59,783 bases of DNA from Rhodocollybia butyracea (GCA_015501585.1 JADNRY010000370.1:1-59783), one strand, 5' to 3'. Positions 45,541 to 57,505 are shown, counted from the first letter of the stretch. Numbers and translations are program-made. Notes: a model not told the origin generated them from the sequence alone.

Positions 45541-45864
45541 TCAATAATGCATCCAGATATCCTTTGCATGCTTGAACTTCACGGTGAGACCAGCTGAGTC
45601 GGACCGCTTACTATCGCTAGTATGTGCTAGTCGCTCGTGGCACTTCCTAAAGACCTTCCTTGTGGAAGTGGTAAAGGTTGCACAGGTCCGTTTGGAGAAG
45701 GTGATGTAACAAAAGAGAAAACTTGCTGAGACATGATAAAACGTGACCAAAAGATTATCATATGATGCAACGTTGGGAGTATTTACACCCTTCGCCCTTC
45801 CGAGAGAGCACGCAGCGAACAACCCAAAAGAAAGAAAGAAAAGAAAAGCACTCACGATCAGCAT
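45541..45864 (-). pseudogene. 5' fragment related to the MYND gene at 56007-57505
   Basis: The frame contains TFYHVSASFLFCY and then SAGLTVKFKHAKDI, paralleling TLYHVSASFLFHY and SGLVLKYHLQG at the start of the minus-strand frame at 57203-57505. The DNA also matches (GAGAAAACTTGCTGAGACATG in both). The copy ends at 45541 without the rest of the gene. It lies directly downstream of PAP2 copy 2, just as the MYND gene lies downstream of copy 4, so the two were duplicated together. Confidence 0.5.
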
Positions 45865-47360
45865 TATAATGCCTCTGCTGCCTCACCCCGCGTCCCTCAT
45901 TCTTCTCCTAACCCAGAATCACAACCATCTGCTTTTACTTCCCATCATGTGTCTTCTCATTCTCGTTCTCGTCCTGGTTCTCGGAACCTCCCTGCCACGA
46001 TTTCGATTTCGATTTCCGATTCTTTGTCCTACTATCATCCCAAACCCCTCATTCTAAAAACCAACTCTCAACGGACTCGGCAGATCAATAACGACGGAAT
46101 AGGATGGATAATCCCCAGTCCAACCCCCACTTTCAGCGCGGAAGATGGGCGGCAGTGTTACCCTGAACCCCGAGGACAAACTTTGGAGGTATTAAATGAC
46201 GACGAGGATATGCCGAGGGCGAAGTGCGATGGAGGCAAAGAGGGAGAGATGCGGAAACGTCTATAAGGTGGGAATGCTGATGGAATATCGATGTAAGGAA
46301 CGGCGGCGAAAGTGGCGACACAAAGAGTCTCACTGTGAAAGTAGTCATCCCAGAAGTGGCAGAGATGCTCGCGACGCAATCAACGATACAGGCGTGCAAT
46401 TTTTGGGATGCGCCGAGTTCTCGTGAGGTGCACTGGAACTTCAATACTTCAGTACTTCAGTGGCAACCCACCAGACTACGGCTCCTGCGAGACGATCCGT
46501 AACCAAATGCACTGCGGTACAGATGCGCTCGCGGACAATAGACACTGACAGCGTGTAGATGTCGAGGGAAGACTGTGTTAGTAGCAATAATGACGGAATT
46601 GGATGCATAATCCCCGTTCCAGCCCCACTTTCAACGCGGAAGATGGGCGGCAGTGTTGACCCGAACCCCAAGGAGGAGCTTTGGAGGCGCTAGAAGACGA
46701 TGAGGATATGCCGAGGGCGAAGTGCGATGGAGGCGAAGAGGAGGAGTGCGGAAAGGGGGAGAAGCGAGGATTGCAGGAGTTTGAAACAGGCAACCATCTA
46801 TAAGGTGGGAATGCTGATTGATAATCAGCACATAAGGAAGAACGGGGGCGAAAGCGACGGCTGGAAGAGTCCCATCGTGAAGGTAGTTGAAAAGTGGTAG
46901 AGGCGCTTGAGATCCAATATCCACACTTTGTTGGACACGCGAAAGTACGCATCTTGCAAGATGATTGATAACCGAATACAATGCGGTAATAGCGTGTAAA
47001 TGGAATAGGTTGTAGCCATAGCTGTGGCCATAGAAGAAGGATAGAGCGATGGAGACGGCGTTTGTCGAGTGGGTTGAAGAGAAGTCGTATTCCAAGGATA
47101 TCGATGATTTTCTAGCGTTGATGAGAGTAGTTAGTAATTATAATGAATCTTGAAGCGGTGAAAATCACACATCGTAAGAGTGCAAATCCGAGCAAACGGG
47201 ATATCAAAAATCACGCGAAGCCCGCTGGTTGCATAACTGCAGCGTACAGTATGCGCGCATCGTGGTCCAGCGCATGATAAAAGGTGCCGGAGAAGGCTGA
47301 GAAGCTCGGCCAAGAGAATAAGAGAAACGGAAAGTGGAGAAACAATATTCACCTGTGGGT
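45800..47360 (-). pseudogene. PAP2-family phosphatase, decayed copy 2
   Basis: The clearest motif is MEYDFSSTHSTNAVSIALSF (47095 downward), the HSTNAV block of dihydrosphingosine-1-phosphate-phosphatase-like PAP2 proteins, followed by FFYGHSYGYNLFHLH and a weak remnant of the second motif (ITALYSVINHLARC). The C-terminal region is present twice, in tandem: 46952-46578 and 46444-46133 share the PSHFALGISSSS block (the second as PSAYPRRHLIP in another frame). A GTGAGTGC donor near 45856 marks the end of the penultimate exon, as in the other copies. No continuous frame survives. Confidence 0.6.
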
Positions 47361-48150
47361 CATAAAAAGGTAAACATTCTACACAACGACCGCCAGTTCC
47401 TCCATTTGATCGGGTACCTGCCTATACTACTAGCTAGGCATAGTCAGTGCGCAGGTTGGAATTTTGTAGTTGACGTGGGCGTTGGAGCTCTGGAGCCTCT
47501 TGTCATCGATTTGCTTGTAGAGGGTCCTGTGGTGGTCAACGTTTTCAGCGGGCGTTAAAGTTGTCAGCGCTTCAACGTTTCAACTGCGGCATGTGACTCC
47601 AACGGCTTTCTGCTATCAATGATTAGTAGTACGCTTGTTCAATGTCATCTCAAGGTCTCAATACATATTCCACCGAGCTACACGGCATTAATGGGATAAG
47701 AAATTAAGAACCCACCATCCGTAACCTTACTTGGCACTTCACCCGCTCTCTTCTGTGACTCGTCAGACTTGATTCCTCTCCCGATGCTTAAATTCAACCC
47801 CAAAGTCGACTGGCACTTGCGTGTCGAGTCAATGCAAATGAGACGAAGTGAGCAGGAGATATATCAGTACGGGCAACACTGCAACCAGAAGAGAGCGAGA
47901 GACTGATGATCTCAAAGCCATTTGTGAATGTACACAAAGTGTCATGCCGAACAGAGATATGGGTATCATCCTCGGGTCCAGGCCTGCGCCGGTGAAGTCC
48001 AGACTCCAGGATCGTACACCCCTTGACTTCCAGAGGTTTGAATTTGATATATCGAGTTTACTAATACCTTGGTAAGGACCGCAACGGGGAATTGAATGGG
48101 GAGCAGTGCAGGCGACGCAGGAGCATCCTTAAGAACTAGTCTACCAAATT
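47361..48150. other. Upstream flank of PAP2 copy 2 and spacer
   Basis: 47361-47780 is related to 42260-42650 (shared CTAGGTAGGTATAGTCA-like and GCATGTGACTC blocks). 47850-48150 shows no recognised gene. Confidence 0.4.
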
Positions 48151-48301
48151 TCAAGTACCACAAAACAGCTGTTTGAGAGTTACGCACCGGGTTTTCTTGA
48201 TCGTACTGCTGTCAATCTCAAAGTATCTTTCAGTGGTGAAAGACCAGCTGAAGAGGGTCAGTATTTAGTAATGTATTGAAGCTTCGAAGGGATGAGGCCC
48301 G

Positions 48302-49496
48302 TAGTGATGGGGAGGGCCGGGTCAGTGACCCTCGACCCGGCCCGACCCAGCTAGGGTCGACCCGATCCGACCCGGCCCTTGCAGAGGGTCAAAGAGGGTC
48401 AAGGGCCAGGGTCAGGATTTTGCTGACCCCTGGCCCTGGGTCTTGACCTTGGGCCAAGATTGAGTCTAAAGCTCATGCATGGGTGCTCCTGAATATTGAT
48501 TTTTACAGCGCTGTCAGAAAATAATGTCAGTCGCAAAAAAGAAAAGAAAAAAAAAGAAAAAAAAAAGAAATAGGTACGCGAGGAATGATGCGCTGATGCT
48601 TGATGGCCGATCCGTTTTGCGCTCTGAGAATTGTGCTTCCAGAGTACATTCCCTTCTTTTTTGTGCTTGCTGGCCCTTTACCGGTACTTATAACCAAGTC
48701 TTAGATTAATCTCGAGTATTTCTGTCCTCAATATGGGCTTCAGATCCTGGCTAATATGTGGGAAGCCCATGACTAAGTTGGGAAGACAAGGGAGGATTTT
48801 GTTAGGATGGAGCAGGATGGAGCACTTTCAATTGCTTGACCCTTCACATCAAACATTGATGCTCGCGTACCTATTTCTTTTTTTCGCGTTTCTTTTTCTG
48901 CGACTGACATTATTTTCTGACAGCGCTGTAAGGGCCTGAGTAGTGCACTACTAGTAAATTCCCTGGTATATAGTCACCTGTGACGTTAGCCCATGAGTAA
49001 AGCACAGGGAGCTGTAGATTTGATACACTGACCATCAGCTTGTGATACGCTGGTGCATAAAATGCAAGATCAGCAATGATTCACAGTCAAATCTCTTCTT
49101 AACCTATCAGTCTATAGACAGTACCTATCTCTTAGTTCTATTGGCTGTAATCATGAAGTTATTGAATATTCTGCTTGAGATTTTCATTGAAGTAGTATGT
49201 AGTATGAATTATTTTTGATAAGGTCATGGCCTGTTTACTGTCACCATACCCCCTGGCTTTGCAACTGAGCACCAAATTGGGGCAGTGGAATCAGAGGTGG
49301 TACAATTTTGGCTGAGGGATGGGCTAATTTTCACGAATTTCCTTTTTAGGAGTGGCCCTGGGCCAGACCCCGACCCCGACCCGACCCGGCCTGACCCTCT
49401 TAGGTGGGCCAGGGTCAGAATTTTAGCTGGCCCTGACCCTTGGTGACCTGACCCGACCACAGGGTCTCTGGCCCGACCCGGCCCTCCCCAACACTA
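48302..49496. mobile_element. hAT-like non-autonomous element, 1.2 kb
   Basis: The inverted termini are TAGTGATGGGGAGGGCCGGG and TAGTGTTGGGGAGGGCCGGG, and the subterminal sequence is packed with GGGTC/GACCC units. GATGAGGC (48291-48298) and GATGAGGG (49497-49504) resemble an 8-bp duplication, although three extra bases (CCG) lie between the left copy and the TIR. TAG-initial TIRs and an 8-bp site suggest hAT (inference). It encodes no transposase and contains a nested MITE. Confidence 0.75.
48507..48928. mobile_element. Tc1/mariner-type MITE nested in the hAT-like element
   Basis: Inverted ends CAGCGCTGTCAGAAAATAAT, extending about 30 bp (through GTCAGTCGCA), are flanked by TA on both sides (48505-48506 and 48929-48930), as expected for a Tc1/mariner insertion. 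A/AAG-rich tracts follow each TIR. The matching arms also include AGGTACGCGAG further in. No transposase is encoded. Confidence 0.8.
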
Positions 49497-50199
49497 GATG
49501 AGGGATAGGAACTCACATAACATTTCCCTGGACCCAGTCAGCAAGTGCATCAAGGACACGAACGGCATCACGATACTCCTCCCGAAGGCGACTGCTAAGA
49601 GTCATCTTTGCAGTATGCAACTCTGATTGGTCACGGACTCTAAGTATCCCCCGAAAAAATCGAGAGCAACCTATGCCCCTTTGCCTGCTCCATGTGGTAT
49701 GAATAAAGATCCTGTTTGGGGGAGACTTTCAAAACTACTATGGAAAGGAAACTTGAGATTCGCCTACATTTTCCCAGCAGACAAGATCTAGGGCAGCATT
49801 ATATCCACTGATGAACACTGGGTCGTCGTGGACTTCTCGGGAAAGATCAACAGCTAAGCAGTACTCAACAAGATCAAAGGCAACACGAACTGCACTGGCC
49901 TTTCGGCGGAAGGGAGTATATCCACGGATATTCAGTATCTCGTTTGATTCACGTAGTTCAGCCTTCCTGCCCACATGCGTGACATAGGTGCAAAAGTGGT
50001 CGATCAAGCGAGAAGCAATGTTGGAGCCAGCACGGCTGATATGGTTAGTTTTGAAGCTGGCATACTATGTGTTCAGCACAAAGTAAATAGAGTCACAGTT
50101 TACCTACTCTTTCATCGTGTGGCACAACCAGGACCCATCATCGAATTCATACTCATGTAACGGCATATAAATAAGAGAGGAAAGAGAAGAACAACGAAA

Positions 50200-52490
50200 A
50201 TGGAAAACCAAAGGGAGGGGAAGACAGAAAACAAAACAGAGAAAGACCCACACCATCGGCATCATAAATGCTTCCTCACCCCACGCCCCTCGTCAGCTTT
50301 TCCCTCCCAGGGGCTCGTTATTGGAAGCTTACCGCACCTATTTCGATTTTGATATCCGCTTCCAACTCTTCAAGCCCATATCTTCCCTCCTTACCCTAGC
50401 AATACTTCTAGCCCCAACCCCGCAAGGTCTCACCCTCAAAACCAACCCTCAGCGAACCCAGTAGATCAATAACCGAAGAAACCGAAAATGAGAGCAAGAA
50501 CAATCGAATATTAGAAAAAAGCAAAGCAAGTGGAACTGGAACTTGGAACTTACCAGGCTCGTTGTTGTTGCCTCTTTCACGCCTCCATAATGAACATTTT
50601 CTTCGCATCTTTCCAGTACTTCCTGCTTTCCTCTGCAACCTGTACCGACTTTCAAGCTTTCAAGGCTTCCCCAGAGGCAAAAGCAGAATACGCCAGAACT
50701 GGACTCGTGACGGTACCCGCTTCGTAATCCACTCTGTAGCTTTGGAAGAAGTCTTGGTGTTGGGATGCATTGCAAGCGTGACTGTGGGTCTCGAGACTGG
50801 TAGCATGCGGGTGGATCAATGTAGGAGGCAGAAGAGATGAGCTTGTCGGAAAAGTTGGGTCTATGCAACGATAGCTGGCGCTGATCGCTGTTAGACATTA
50901 TCTCATCTATGGAGGATGTCAGTTCTTGAAAACAAAAAAGACTTCATGTTCGGCTTCAAATTTCACAGTGGAGATGAAAGGGTGCGAATGAAACAAGGGA
51001 ATGAGGACGGCAAAGGAGGATAAAAACGTGAACGCGTGAATACTAAAAAACAAATAAGACGACACCAAAGCGAAAACTAAGAGACGGAATGAAAAGTGAA
51101 CAAGACTTACTCAGGATTCCACTTTCCATATTGCCATTGGAGTCAACAGGCCATACGTGCGCGCGCAAGGTTTTTCTGTTTCAAAAATCTCGCACATTCC
51201 CAATCATCAAGATCTCAGACTCAGATCTCAATTTTCATCTGGTTATTCCTGTGCCCAAATTCCGATAATGGAATCAAATGGAACTGTAGCTAAGGTACTT
51301 CTGGGAAAGCTTCATGCATCATGGCCTGTATGGTTATGCTGCTTATGTGCCTACGAGTTCAGCGACTTTTGTGCAGAGAAGCTGAGAGCATCCAAAAAGA
51401 GATATTCTTACCACGAAAGCAAAATAACGCGAAACAAAGTAACACGTAGCAATCCACTTTCCGCCGCGAATTCAATTTCAATTTCTCCAACCCCGTCCGA
51501 ATCTTTAAGCACATATCCTCCCTCCCTGGGCCACTGCCACTGCCACCTCCAACCTCTCCTCCTCAAACGTGTAACAACAGATCAATAACCGACGGAAGTG
51601 AAGGCATAATCATCAATCCAAGGCCGCCTTCAGTGCAGAAGATGGGCGGGAGTGAAACCCCGGGGAGGGAAGATGAGGAGATGCCGAGGATACTTTCAAC
51701 AGTGCAGTAGAGGCAGAGAGCAGGGAGGAGAGCAGGAGGCGGAGATTATGGGATCCAGGTGCCGGAGGGGAGAACGTGCCAGGGTGCACCAAGCATAGAC
51801 ATGGGCGTAGGCGGAGGTACTGTTCAATCCGTCGACAGATTTTTGAACCCGTACTTGGCGTAGGCGTAGACATCGGCATTGACAGGTTCGTACTGACGTG
51901 GAGAGGAAGGGGCGAAAGCGGCGACTGGCAACCTAGAAGTTGAGGCGTTTGCGATACAATCAACAACCACGTCTGCAATTGGTTGGACACGCTAACCCAC
52001 ATACAGTACGTACCAAGTTTTCGCACAGCATAGAGCTCACTGGAGCATCATGCATCAGTGCATCGTTACTCAGTACTCAGTAACAGCCCCTACAGCTCCA
52101 AGTATGCATCCTGGATGTATGAGAGCACGTAGATGACGAGGGGATACTATGTTGGCGGGTTCATGGATGTGCTGCCGAGGGAGGGTTGGAATGGGTTGTA
52201 GCTGTAGCCATAGGAGAAGAAGGATGAAGAATCAGATGGCAGTTGTTGAGTGGACCGTATTCAAGGTGATGATTTCCTACGGTTCACAAGGGCAGTCTAA
52301 GTTAGTATCAATGCTCGTCAGAAAGAAGCCAAATCCAAGAAAATGAGACGCAAGAACGAGGATATACACGGAAAAATCGAAACCGAGTGAAGCCAGCTGG
52401 TTGCATACAGCACGCGGAACGCTCAGCTTATGGTCCAGCGCATGAAAAAAAAGTATAGGAGAGGTGAAGAAGACCGGACAAGAGAACAAG
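50200..52490 (-). pseudogene. PAP2-family phosphatase, decayed copy 3
   Basis: This copy aligns with copies 1, 2 and 4 through shared nucleotide landmarks: the region after the last donor (about 50250, CCCACACCATCGGCATCATAA; compare CTCACCATTGGCATCGTAA at 40590), the GCAGAAGATGGGCGG block (51635-51650), the CGCATGAAAAAAAAGT block (52437-52452), and the upstream segment with TAGCTGCCTATAC (52565-52578). Protein motifs are weaker than in the other copies (LDHKLSVPRAVCNQLASLGF corresponds to TRCDCAVHFYLKQPAGF of copy 1). An extra segment (50440-51590) has no counterpart I can see. It abuts the truncated sesquiterpene synthase. Confidence 0.5.
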
Positions 52491-53282
52491 AGAATTGAAA
52501 ACTAGGGAAATGTTCACCTGCAAGTCTTATAAAAGTAATCACTCTGGTTCCTCGATTCGATTGGGTAGCTGCCTATACATAGGTATTGTCATTGTGGTTG
52601 TCTCATGATAGAGCCACTAACAGCGGAAACACTGAGTACTGAACGTTGAACAGTTATTATTGATGTACTGAGCATGTATCTGGTCAACTCACACTCTCAT
52701 CTAAACAGGTTCTTTTCAATTCCTCCCGTTTCCTCATCATGATCTTGATATATTCCTTTGCTACTTGGATCATCCTTCCTTCACAGCTTCAATTGCATAC
52801 TTGGGCCACATTTATTCGATGATTCATCTCGAAATGGCGTTGAACTGTCGGCGCATTCAGCAGGGCAGCGTGGGTTGTAAAATTTGAACACCAAAACTTT
52901 AACATAGGCATAGGGTTGCCATTACTACCTCAATCACATTACTAAAGGGCATTCTCAAGGTGACAGACCGAAATCAGACATGTATGTATGTAAACGAGAC
53001 AAGAGCCGGACTGCAAAGGGCAGAAATCCAAGGCACCAGGAATCCAAAAGTAATTGCTGTTGTAGTAGGTAGGACATGGGATATTATATATGTTTGTCAC
53101 CACATTATGCTGTCAAAAGTTTTTTTAAGTTATTTGCTTTGTAATACATTCATCGGCCACACCCACCCAAAAGTGTCTTCCATGATGTCTTCATCCTGAA
53201 CAGTAACAAGTGGTTCCATCCTTTCATGGATAAAACGTCGCCCAACTTTGTCAATCCAGGAACCAAGACCCAGCCTGAGTGT
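52491..53282. other. Spacer with a repeat shared with 33262-33390
   Basis: About 120 bp at 52600-52720 (TATTATTGATGTACTGA.CATGTAT and CATCTAAACAG) resemble 33262-33390. No gene is recognised. Confidence 0.45.
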
Positions 53283-54758
53283 CTATAATCTTACCACTCT
53301 TGCATGCTCAGGTTGTGTTATTAACGAAGCTGTGCGCGCTTCCACCATACGACATAGAATACTGGCAGTCATGATTGAAGAGGAAGGTTCTGTAGTAGGC
53401 TCTGTTCCAGCCTCCGTCTTTGGGGGCAAATTTTCTGTTTGCATATTGATAGAAAATGACTGGAGATTTGGAAGAAAAACAGGCTTGGGTTGGTGTTTTT
53501 TCCTCCTACTAATCCTCTGTTCCTCGATTGTGAGTGCAAGGAGCAATTCCACGACAGAGCATTCAGCATCTGGCTCAAAGCAATCTGAAGAGAAAACAAA
53601 ATCCATGATAGAGGGATGCTGGGAAATGAAGGTGAGGGAATGCTTCGTTGGGATAGCATATAGTTTCAGTGTCTGCAAAGAGCACTGAGAAGCCAACAGT
53701 AATGATGAGAATATCTTGAGAAATGTGTCATACTCTGGTCTCCACCTATTTTCATCATACACCGAAGTATATAACGATAGTGAAACCAGATGTGGAAGCT
53801 GAAGTGTTTCCCATATTTTGGGCTGCAGAGTATTCATCGACAGATTAAGGATGGCAATCTTACACTGATACCCATATACACTTGTTATGAGTCTCCCTTC
53901 ACTTTCAAATTTTCCCAAATACAGTTCCTTCAGGTTTGGCATCCGGGCGAAGAAATGGGCAATAGATTTTCCTCGAAGGACATGGACTTTAAGTGACGTT
54001 AAATGAGAGCAATCAAACTGGGTAAACTTTGACCATGCAACGGTCCCTATGTCGCAGTATGTACAAAGACTAGGAGCAGAAGAGAGAATGCATGGAGGTG
54101 GCTGACTGTCATATGTCTCCCACTTCATGAGATATTGCAAGTTTGGGCAATGACCAGCAGGTATCATAGAATCCAGCCAAATGACACTGGTGGAATCTAG
54201 GATAACATGTTGCCATCGATCAAGGTTATCCAGTAGAATCCGATAGTCGGCTAACGCATCCGTGGTGCTCCCATGACACACAGCAATGAAGAATTTCAGA
54301 GGAGATTGATGGGAAAGTGTCATGTATTCCAAAAAAATTTCAGAGCATTGTGGAGAAATTTTATTCGAGTCTGCTTCAATATAGAGTGAGGACCATAACG
54401 AAGGATAATCTCGAATGATGGATCTCCAATGTGAGCATACCCAGGTAAGCTCGAGCGTAGGGCACTGAGGACGATGAGATGAGCCTCCGATGCTCAGAGC
54501 GTAGTCCTCGTAGCATCGTTCAAGCAACCTATGCCAGACGCGAGCACAATAGGCGAAGATTTCGCAGAGAACGTCAACTGGAAGTTTGCGGATCGGCGCT
54601 GTGAGAGCACAAGCGTTTCTGCTGAGCTGAACAACTTCAGCTTCAGGCTGTGCAAGGTACAAAGAGGGATTAAAAAGTACATCGGATGAATGTGCCTTTT
54701 TGGTGGAGAAAATTTTTGATTTCTTCCAGTTCATCCTTCGAATTGGGGTAATAGCCAA
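53283..54758 (-). CDS. F-box protein
   Basis: A single long frame of 491 codons. The F-box is clear near residues 50-90: ALTAPIRKLPVDVLCEIFAY, with TLELTWVCSHWRSIIRDYPSLW following as the typical second half. The remainder has irregular leucine-rich stretches (MPNLKELYLGKFESEG, LPHLVSLSLYTS, CSLQTLKLYAIPTK). Intact relatives act as substrate receptors of SCF ubiquitin ligases. Upstream of the frame, another frame shows YYPNSKDELEEIKNFLHQKG, which resembles the conserved N-terminus of this Agaricomycete F-box group (NYPPSDEELxxI). The native start may therefore lie near 54850, and a frameshift or unrecognised intron separates the two. The C-terminus appears complete. Confidence 0.75.
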   Translation of the reverse strand: MAITPIRRMNWKKSKIFSTKKAHSSDVLFNPSLYLAQPEAEVVQLSRNACALTAPIRKLPVDVLCEIFAYCARVWHRLLERCYEDYALSIGGSSHRPQCPTLELTWVCSHWRSIIRDYPSLWSSLYIEADSNKISPQCSEIFLEYMTLSHQSPLKFFIAVCHGSTTDALADYRILLDNLDRWQHVILDSTSVIWLDSMIPAGHCPNLQYLMKWETYDSQPPPCILSSAPSLCTYCDIGTVAWSKFTQFDCSHLTSLKVHVLRGKSIAHFFARMPNLKELYLGKFESEGRLITSVYGYQCKIAILNLSMNTLQPKIWETLQLPHLVSLSLYTSVYDENRWRPEYDTFLKIFSSLLLASQCSLQTLKLYAIPTKHSLTFISQHPSIMDFVFSSDCFEPDAECSVVELLLALTIEEQRISRRKKHQPKPVFLPNLQSFSINMQTENLPPKTEAGTEPTTEPSSSIMTASILCRMVEARTASLITQPEHARVVRL

Positions 54759-54949
54759 TGCGAAGTTAATACAAGACTTTCTGATTCAAGTTGAAAGCTG
54801 TATCCACTGTAGCGGTAGACATACGGCAGAAGGGACAGGCTGGACAAGTTGGCAAGTGGCGAACGCGAAAGATAAATTGGGACCCACAAAAACTTATAAT
54901 CTCGCCACAATCAACATCTCATCGATTCGGAACAAACGAGATCCGTACC

Positions 54950-56006
54950 GGATACTCGGAGTTGTAACGCGCAAAATCAGCTGATACCGTTCATGACTGC
55001 TTGAAGTAAACTCTGAGGCCGGATGGTCATAATAAATGTGTGTGCCTCTCCTTCTCTCTTACATTCTTTTCGACAAGCGTGATTCAGTCTGTGTGTAGCA
55101 AACTGAGAGAAAACTTTAAAGTGTACAACCTCTTCCGATAGCATCTGTGCAATGAGCTTTATGCCCATAGTTGTATCATGCGAGCTCATTCACACCGACT
55201 TCGAAGTATTCTGTTTTTGGGCTGAAATCTTTGTGTCTTCAGGGATCTCCAGTGGGCATCATCTGTCAGCATATATGTCTTCTAGGTTATTGAGTGCTCA
55301 CCAGTGGAGCATTTGCGATCACTCGATATAGAGCCCCATATAACTCCCCACGAGCACGAAGCCCTCACTCACTACTTCTGATTGCTACATTTCTTTTGGC
55401 AACTGAGAGTAAGTTTCTGTTCTCATATACTGTTTAGTGATATGTACTACCTGCCAATATAAAGGTAAAAGTATTTTAAGTATTTATTAATGTACAACTC
55501 GTTACACTCTCGTGTCGTTACTGAGGATATCTACTTGACAATTTCCAACTATTTGCATTATTGCATATATGAAGTGTAGTGAACAAAGACATTTTCATTC
55601 CTTCGGAGCGCAGACAGTAGCCTTGTGCTTTCTGGATAGAAGGATAATTCAGCTGCGACACGAGATCATCAGGAAACACTCAAACAACTACAGAGACCGC
55701 ATGCTTGAGATATTGAGTCACAGTAGCCAACAGCGCCTCAGTACTAGTCTCTGTAGTGTTCCATAGTCAATATAGTACTCCCACTTTTCTACATAGATGT
55801 AGAGAGCATTCTCACCTTTCTATGGAGCATATACAGCTCAATATACAAGTACTGCTGGACTGAACATGCAACCTAAAGTTATATTCAGTGTAAGACATCA
55901 ACTCAAGAGTTAAGTACGAAACAAGGGACGTTTAGCATGGCAGACATATATGGATATCATTGATACAGCGTACTTTAATACTACTCTGTTTCTCAGTCTG
56001 CATTGT
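54950..56006. other. Intergenic stretch, no gene recognised
   Basis: Short frames only. AT-rich from about 55430 to 55560 and with no family match. Confidence 0.4.
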
Positions 56007-57505
56007 TTATATGTAAATTAAATGTGTGCAAAACTCTTCTGCCTCAAAACTCTCATCGCCTATACTGGAGCAGATGTATCCCAGACGGTCAAAGATGTCC
56101 TTGTATGTGCGGACCTGCCTCTGCAGTGCCTGGACACGATATTCCAACCGCTGGACCTTGAGCGCCATATGTTCTAGTGTTTTCAGATGTCCTCCATTTC
56201 GAGAACGGTTGGATTTGGCCGATGCTGGCCTGCTCGGAGTCAATGGTGCATGGAAACCTAAGCTTGTGAGTCAATATATGAGAAATGAAGCATACTCGAA
56301 GCACTCACCTGAAACCAAAAGTTCAAAGCTGTCCGACCCGAACCTATTTCGGGTTGTAATGATAAGTTCGAGGGTCTTGTGAGCTGCCATCGCGCAAGTG
56401 GTAAAATGGGCCATGTGCTGCCTCATTTTCCAAATCATCTGAACAGTTGCTAACCGCAACGCCGCTGTGGTCGCTGTCCGCAGTACTACTGCTGTAGTTG
56501 CGGCGTGTGTTAAGCTCTGTGTTTTCTTGAGCAAATGCTGAACTAAAACACGTTGAAAGAGGACAAAAAACGTACTTCCAGTCCGCCTTCTGACAATCTA
56601 ACCCACAATAGGGAACTTTCATGCATTTACTGCACCCCGAAAGTTTCACATCCCTCTTTCCACAATGTGCGCAACAATCCGTAGCAACGACATGGTTCTC
56701 AACCATAGTAAGAGTCCATCGGCCTCATACCTCGTATATGGATACGGAAGTTGTTCCTTCCTTAAATTAGCTGCAAGCGCAGGTCCCGGATCCTCAAAGG
56801 CATTAAACTAGCCACAGTGTCAACGTGTGCCAACATCTTCAAGTTGTTTTTTAGCCAGCTTGACGTGTACCGCAACCCATAGGTTGAAATGCTTCAACCC
56901 TGGAGCGCCTGCGTTCGGAGCTTCTCCGTAGCTATCGCCGAGGCAGTTGAATACCTCATGGGTCTTTGCCAGATCGATAGCTTCGCGGTATCGCTTAGCT
57001 GCAGTTGCTCGGTCACGTTTGTCCCATACAACATTCCGATAACCACAGTGGCGACGATCTGTATGCCTTTGAACAGGATCTTATCTTCTTCACTCCGGAA
57101 TCGAGCGTGGCTAGGGTGGGTATTGCCAACACGAAACGAGTTGAGCAATTTGTACCCTTCTGGATCACTTGCTGCATGTAAAGCATCATGAATTGCGATT
57201 ATTTAGGAATCAAGCACTAGAAACTCACCTTGATTCACGAACTTCATTGCGTTTTTATCCTTGAACAAGTGTGTGAAAAGGGCCCAGCAATAGGGAGTAC
57301 CTCGCGGGGTCATTCGAGGGTACAACCCCTGAAGGTGGTATTTTAGCACCAACCCGCTCAATCCTTTAAGATCTTCTTGATTGCTTTCTGGTAGTTCTCG
57401 GACGATTCCAGGTATTTTCCAGAGTGGTAGGCTATCTGAGCTTTGGTAATGAAAGAGAAAACTTGCTGAGACATGATAGAGCGTGATCAAGAATGGAATT
57501 TTCAT
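56007..57505 (-). pseudogene. MYND zinc-finger protein, probably frameshifted
   Basis: The 3' part has three clean exons, 56706-56576, 56526-56309 and 56257-56007, with introns of 49 and 51 bp. It encodes the MYND finger CAHCGKRDVKLSGCSKC then MKVPYCGLDCQKADWK, followed by a polar region and a coiled-coil-like tail (LEYRVQALQRQVRTYKDIF). Upstream, frames read LKGLSGLVLKYHLQGLYPRM, then DPEGYKLLNSFRVGN and GIQIVATVVIGMLYG, and then, one base shifted near 56995, AKRYREAIDLAKTHEVFNCL and KHFNLWVAVHVKLAKKQLED. These form the usual N-terminal region of this fungal MYND group. At least one frameshift (about 56995) and in-frame stops near 56790-56810 (or a very short intron) suggest decay. If translation instead starts at 56706, a short MYND-only protein would remain. 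MYND fingers mediate protein interaction. Confidence 0.62.

Larger units (their letters stand above)
48151..50045 (-). pseudogene. Sesquiterpene synthase, 5'-truncated, intron filled by a transposon
   Basis: Minus-strand exons read, from high to low coordinate: AGSNIASRLIDHFCTYV, NIRGYTPFRRKASAVRVAFD, LVEYCLAVDLSREVHDDPV, AALDLVCWEN joined across an intron to DLYSYHMEQAKGH (the NSE Mg-binding motif NDLYSYHME), then MTLSSRLREEYRDAV, LDALADWVQGN, and WSFTTERYFEIDSSTIKKTR, ending CVTLKQLF at 48151. These are the conserved C-terminal half of basidiomycete class I sesquiterpene synthases, including the WSF.T.RYF signature. The N-terminal half with the DDxxD-type motif is absent: upstream of 50045 the sequence gives way to non-coding DNA and PAP2 copy 3. 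The intron between GNVM and WSF has grown to about 1.3 kb through insertion of the element at 48302-49496. A stretch between the NSE exon and MTLSS is short and contains a stop. Confidence 0.72.

Noticed and set aside
51096..51588. Plus-strand frames of 65 and 143 codons
   Set aside because: Overlapping, low-quality frames in the part of PAP2 copy 3 with no homology; no motif or splice structure supports a gene.
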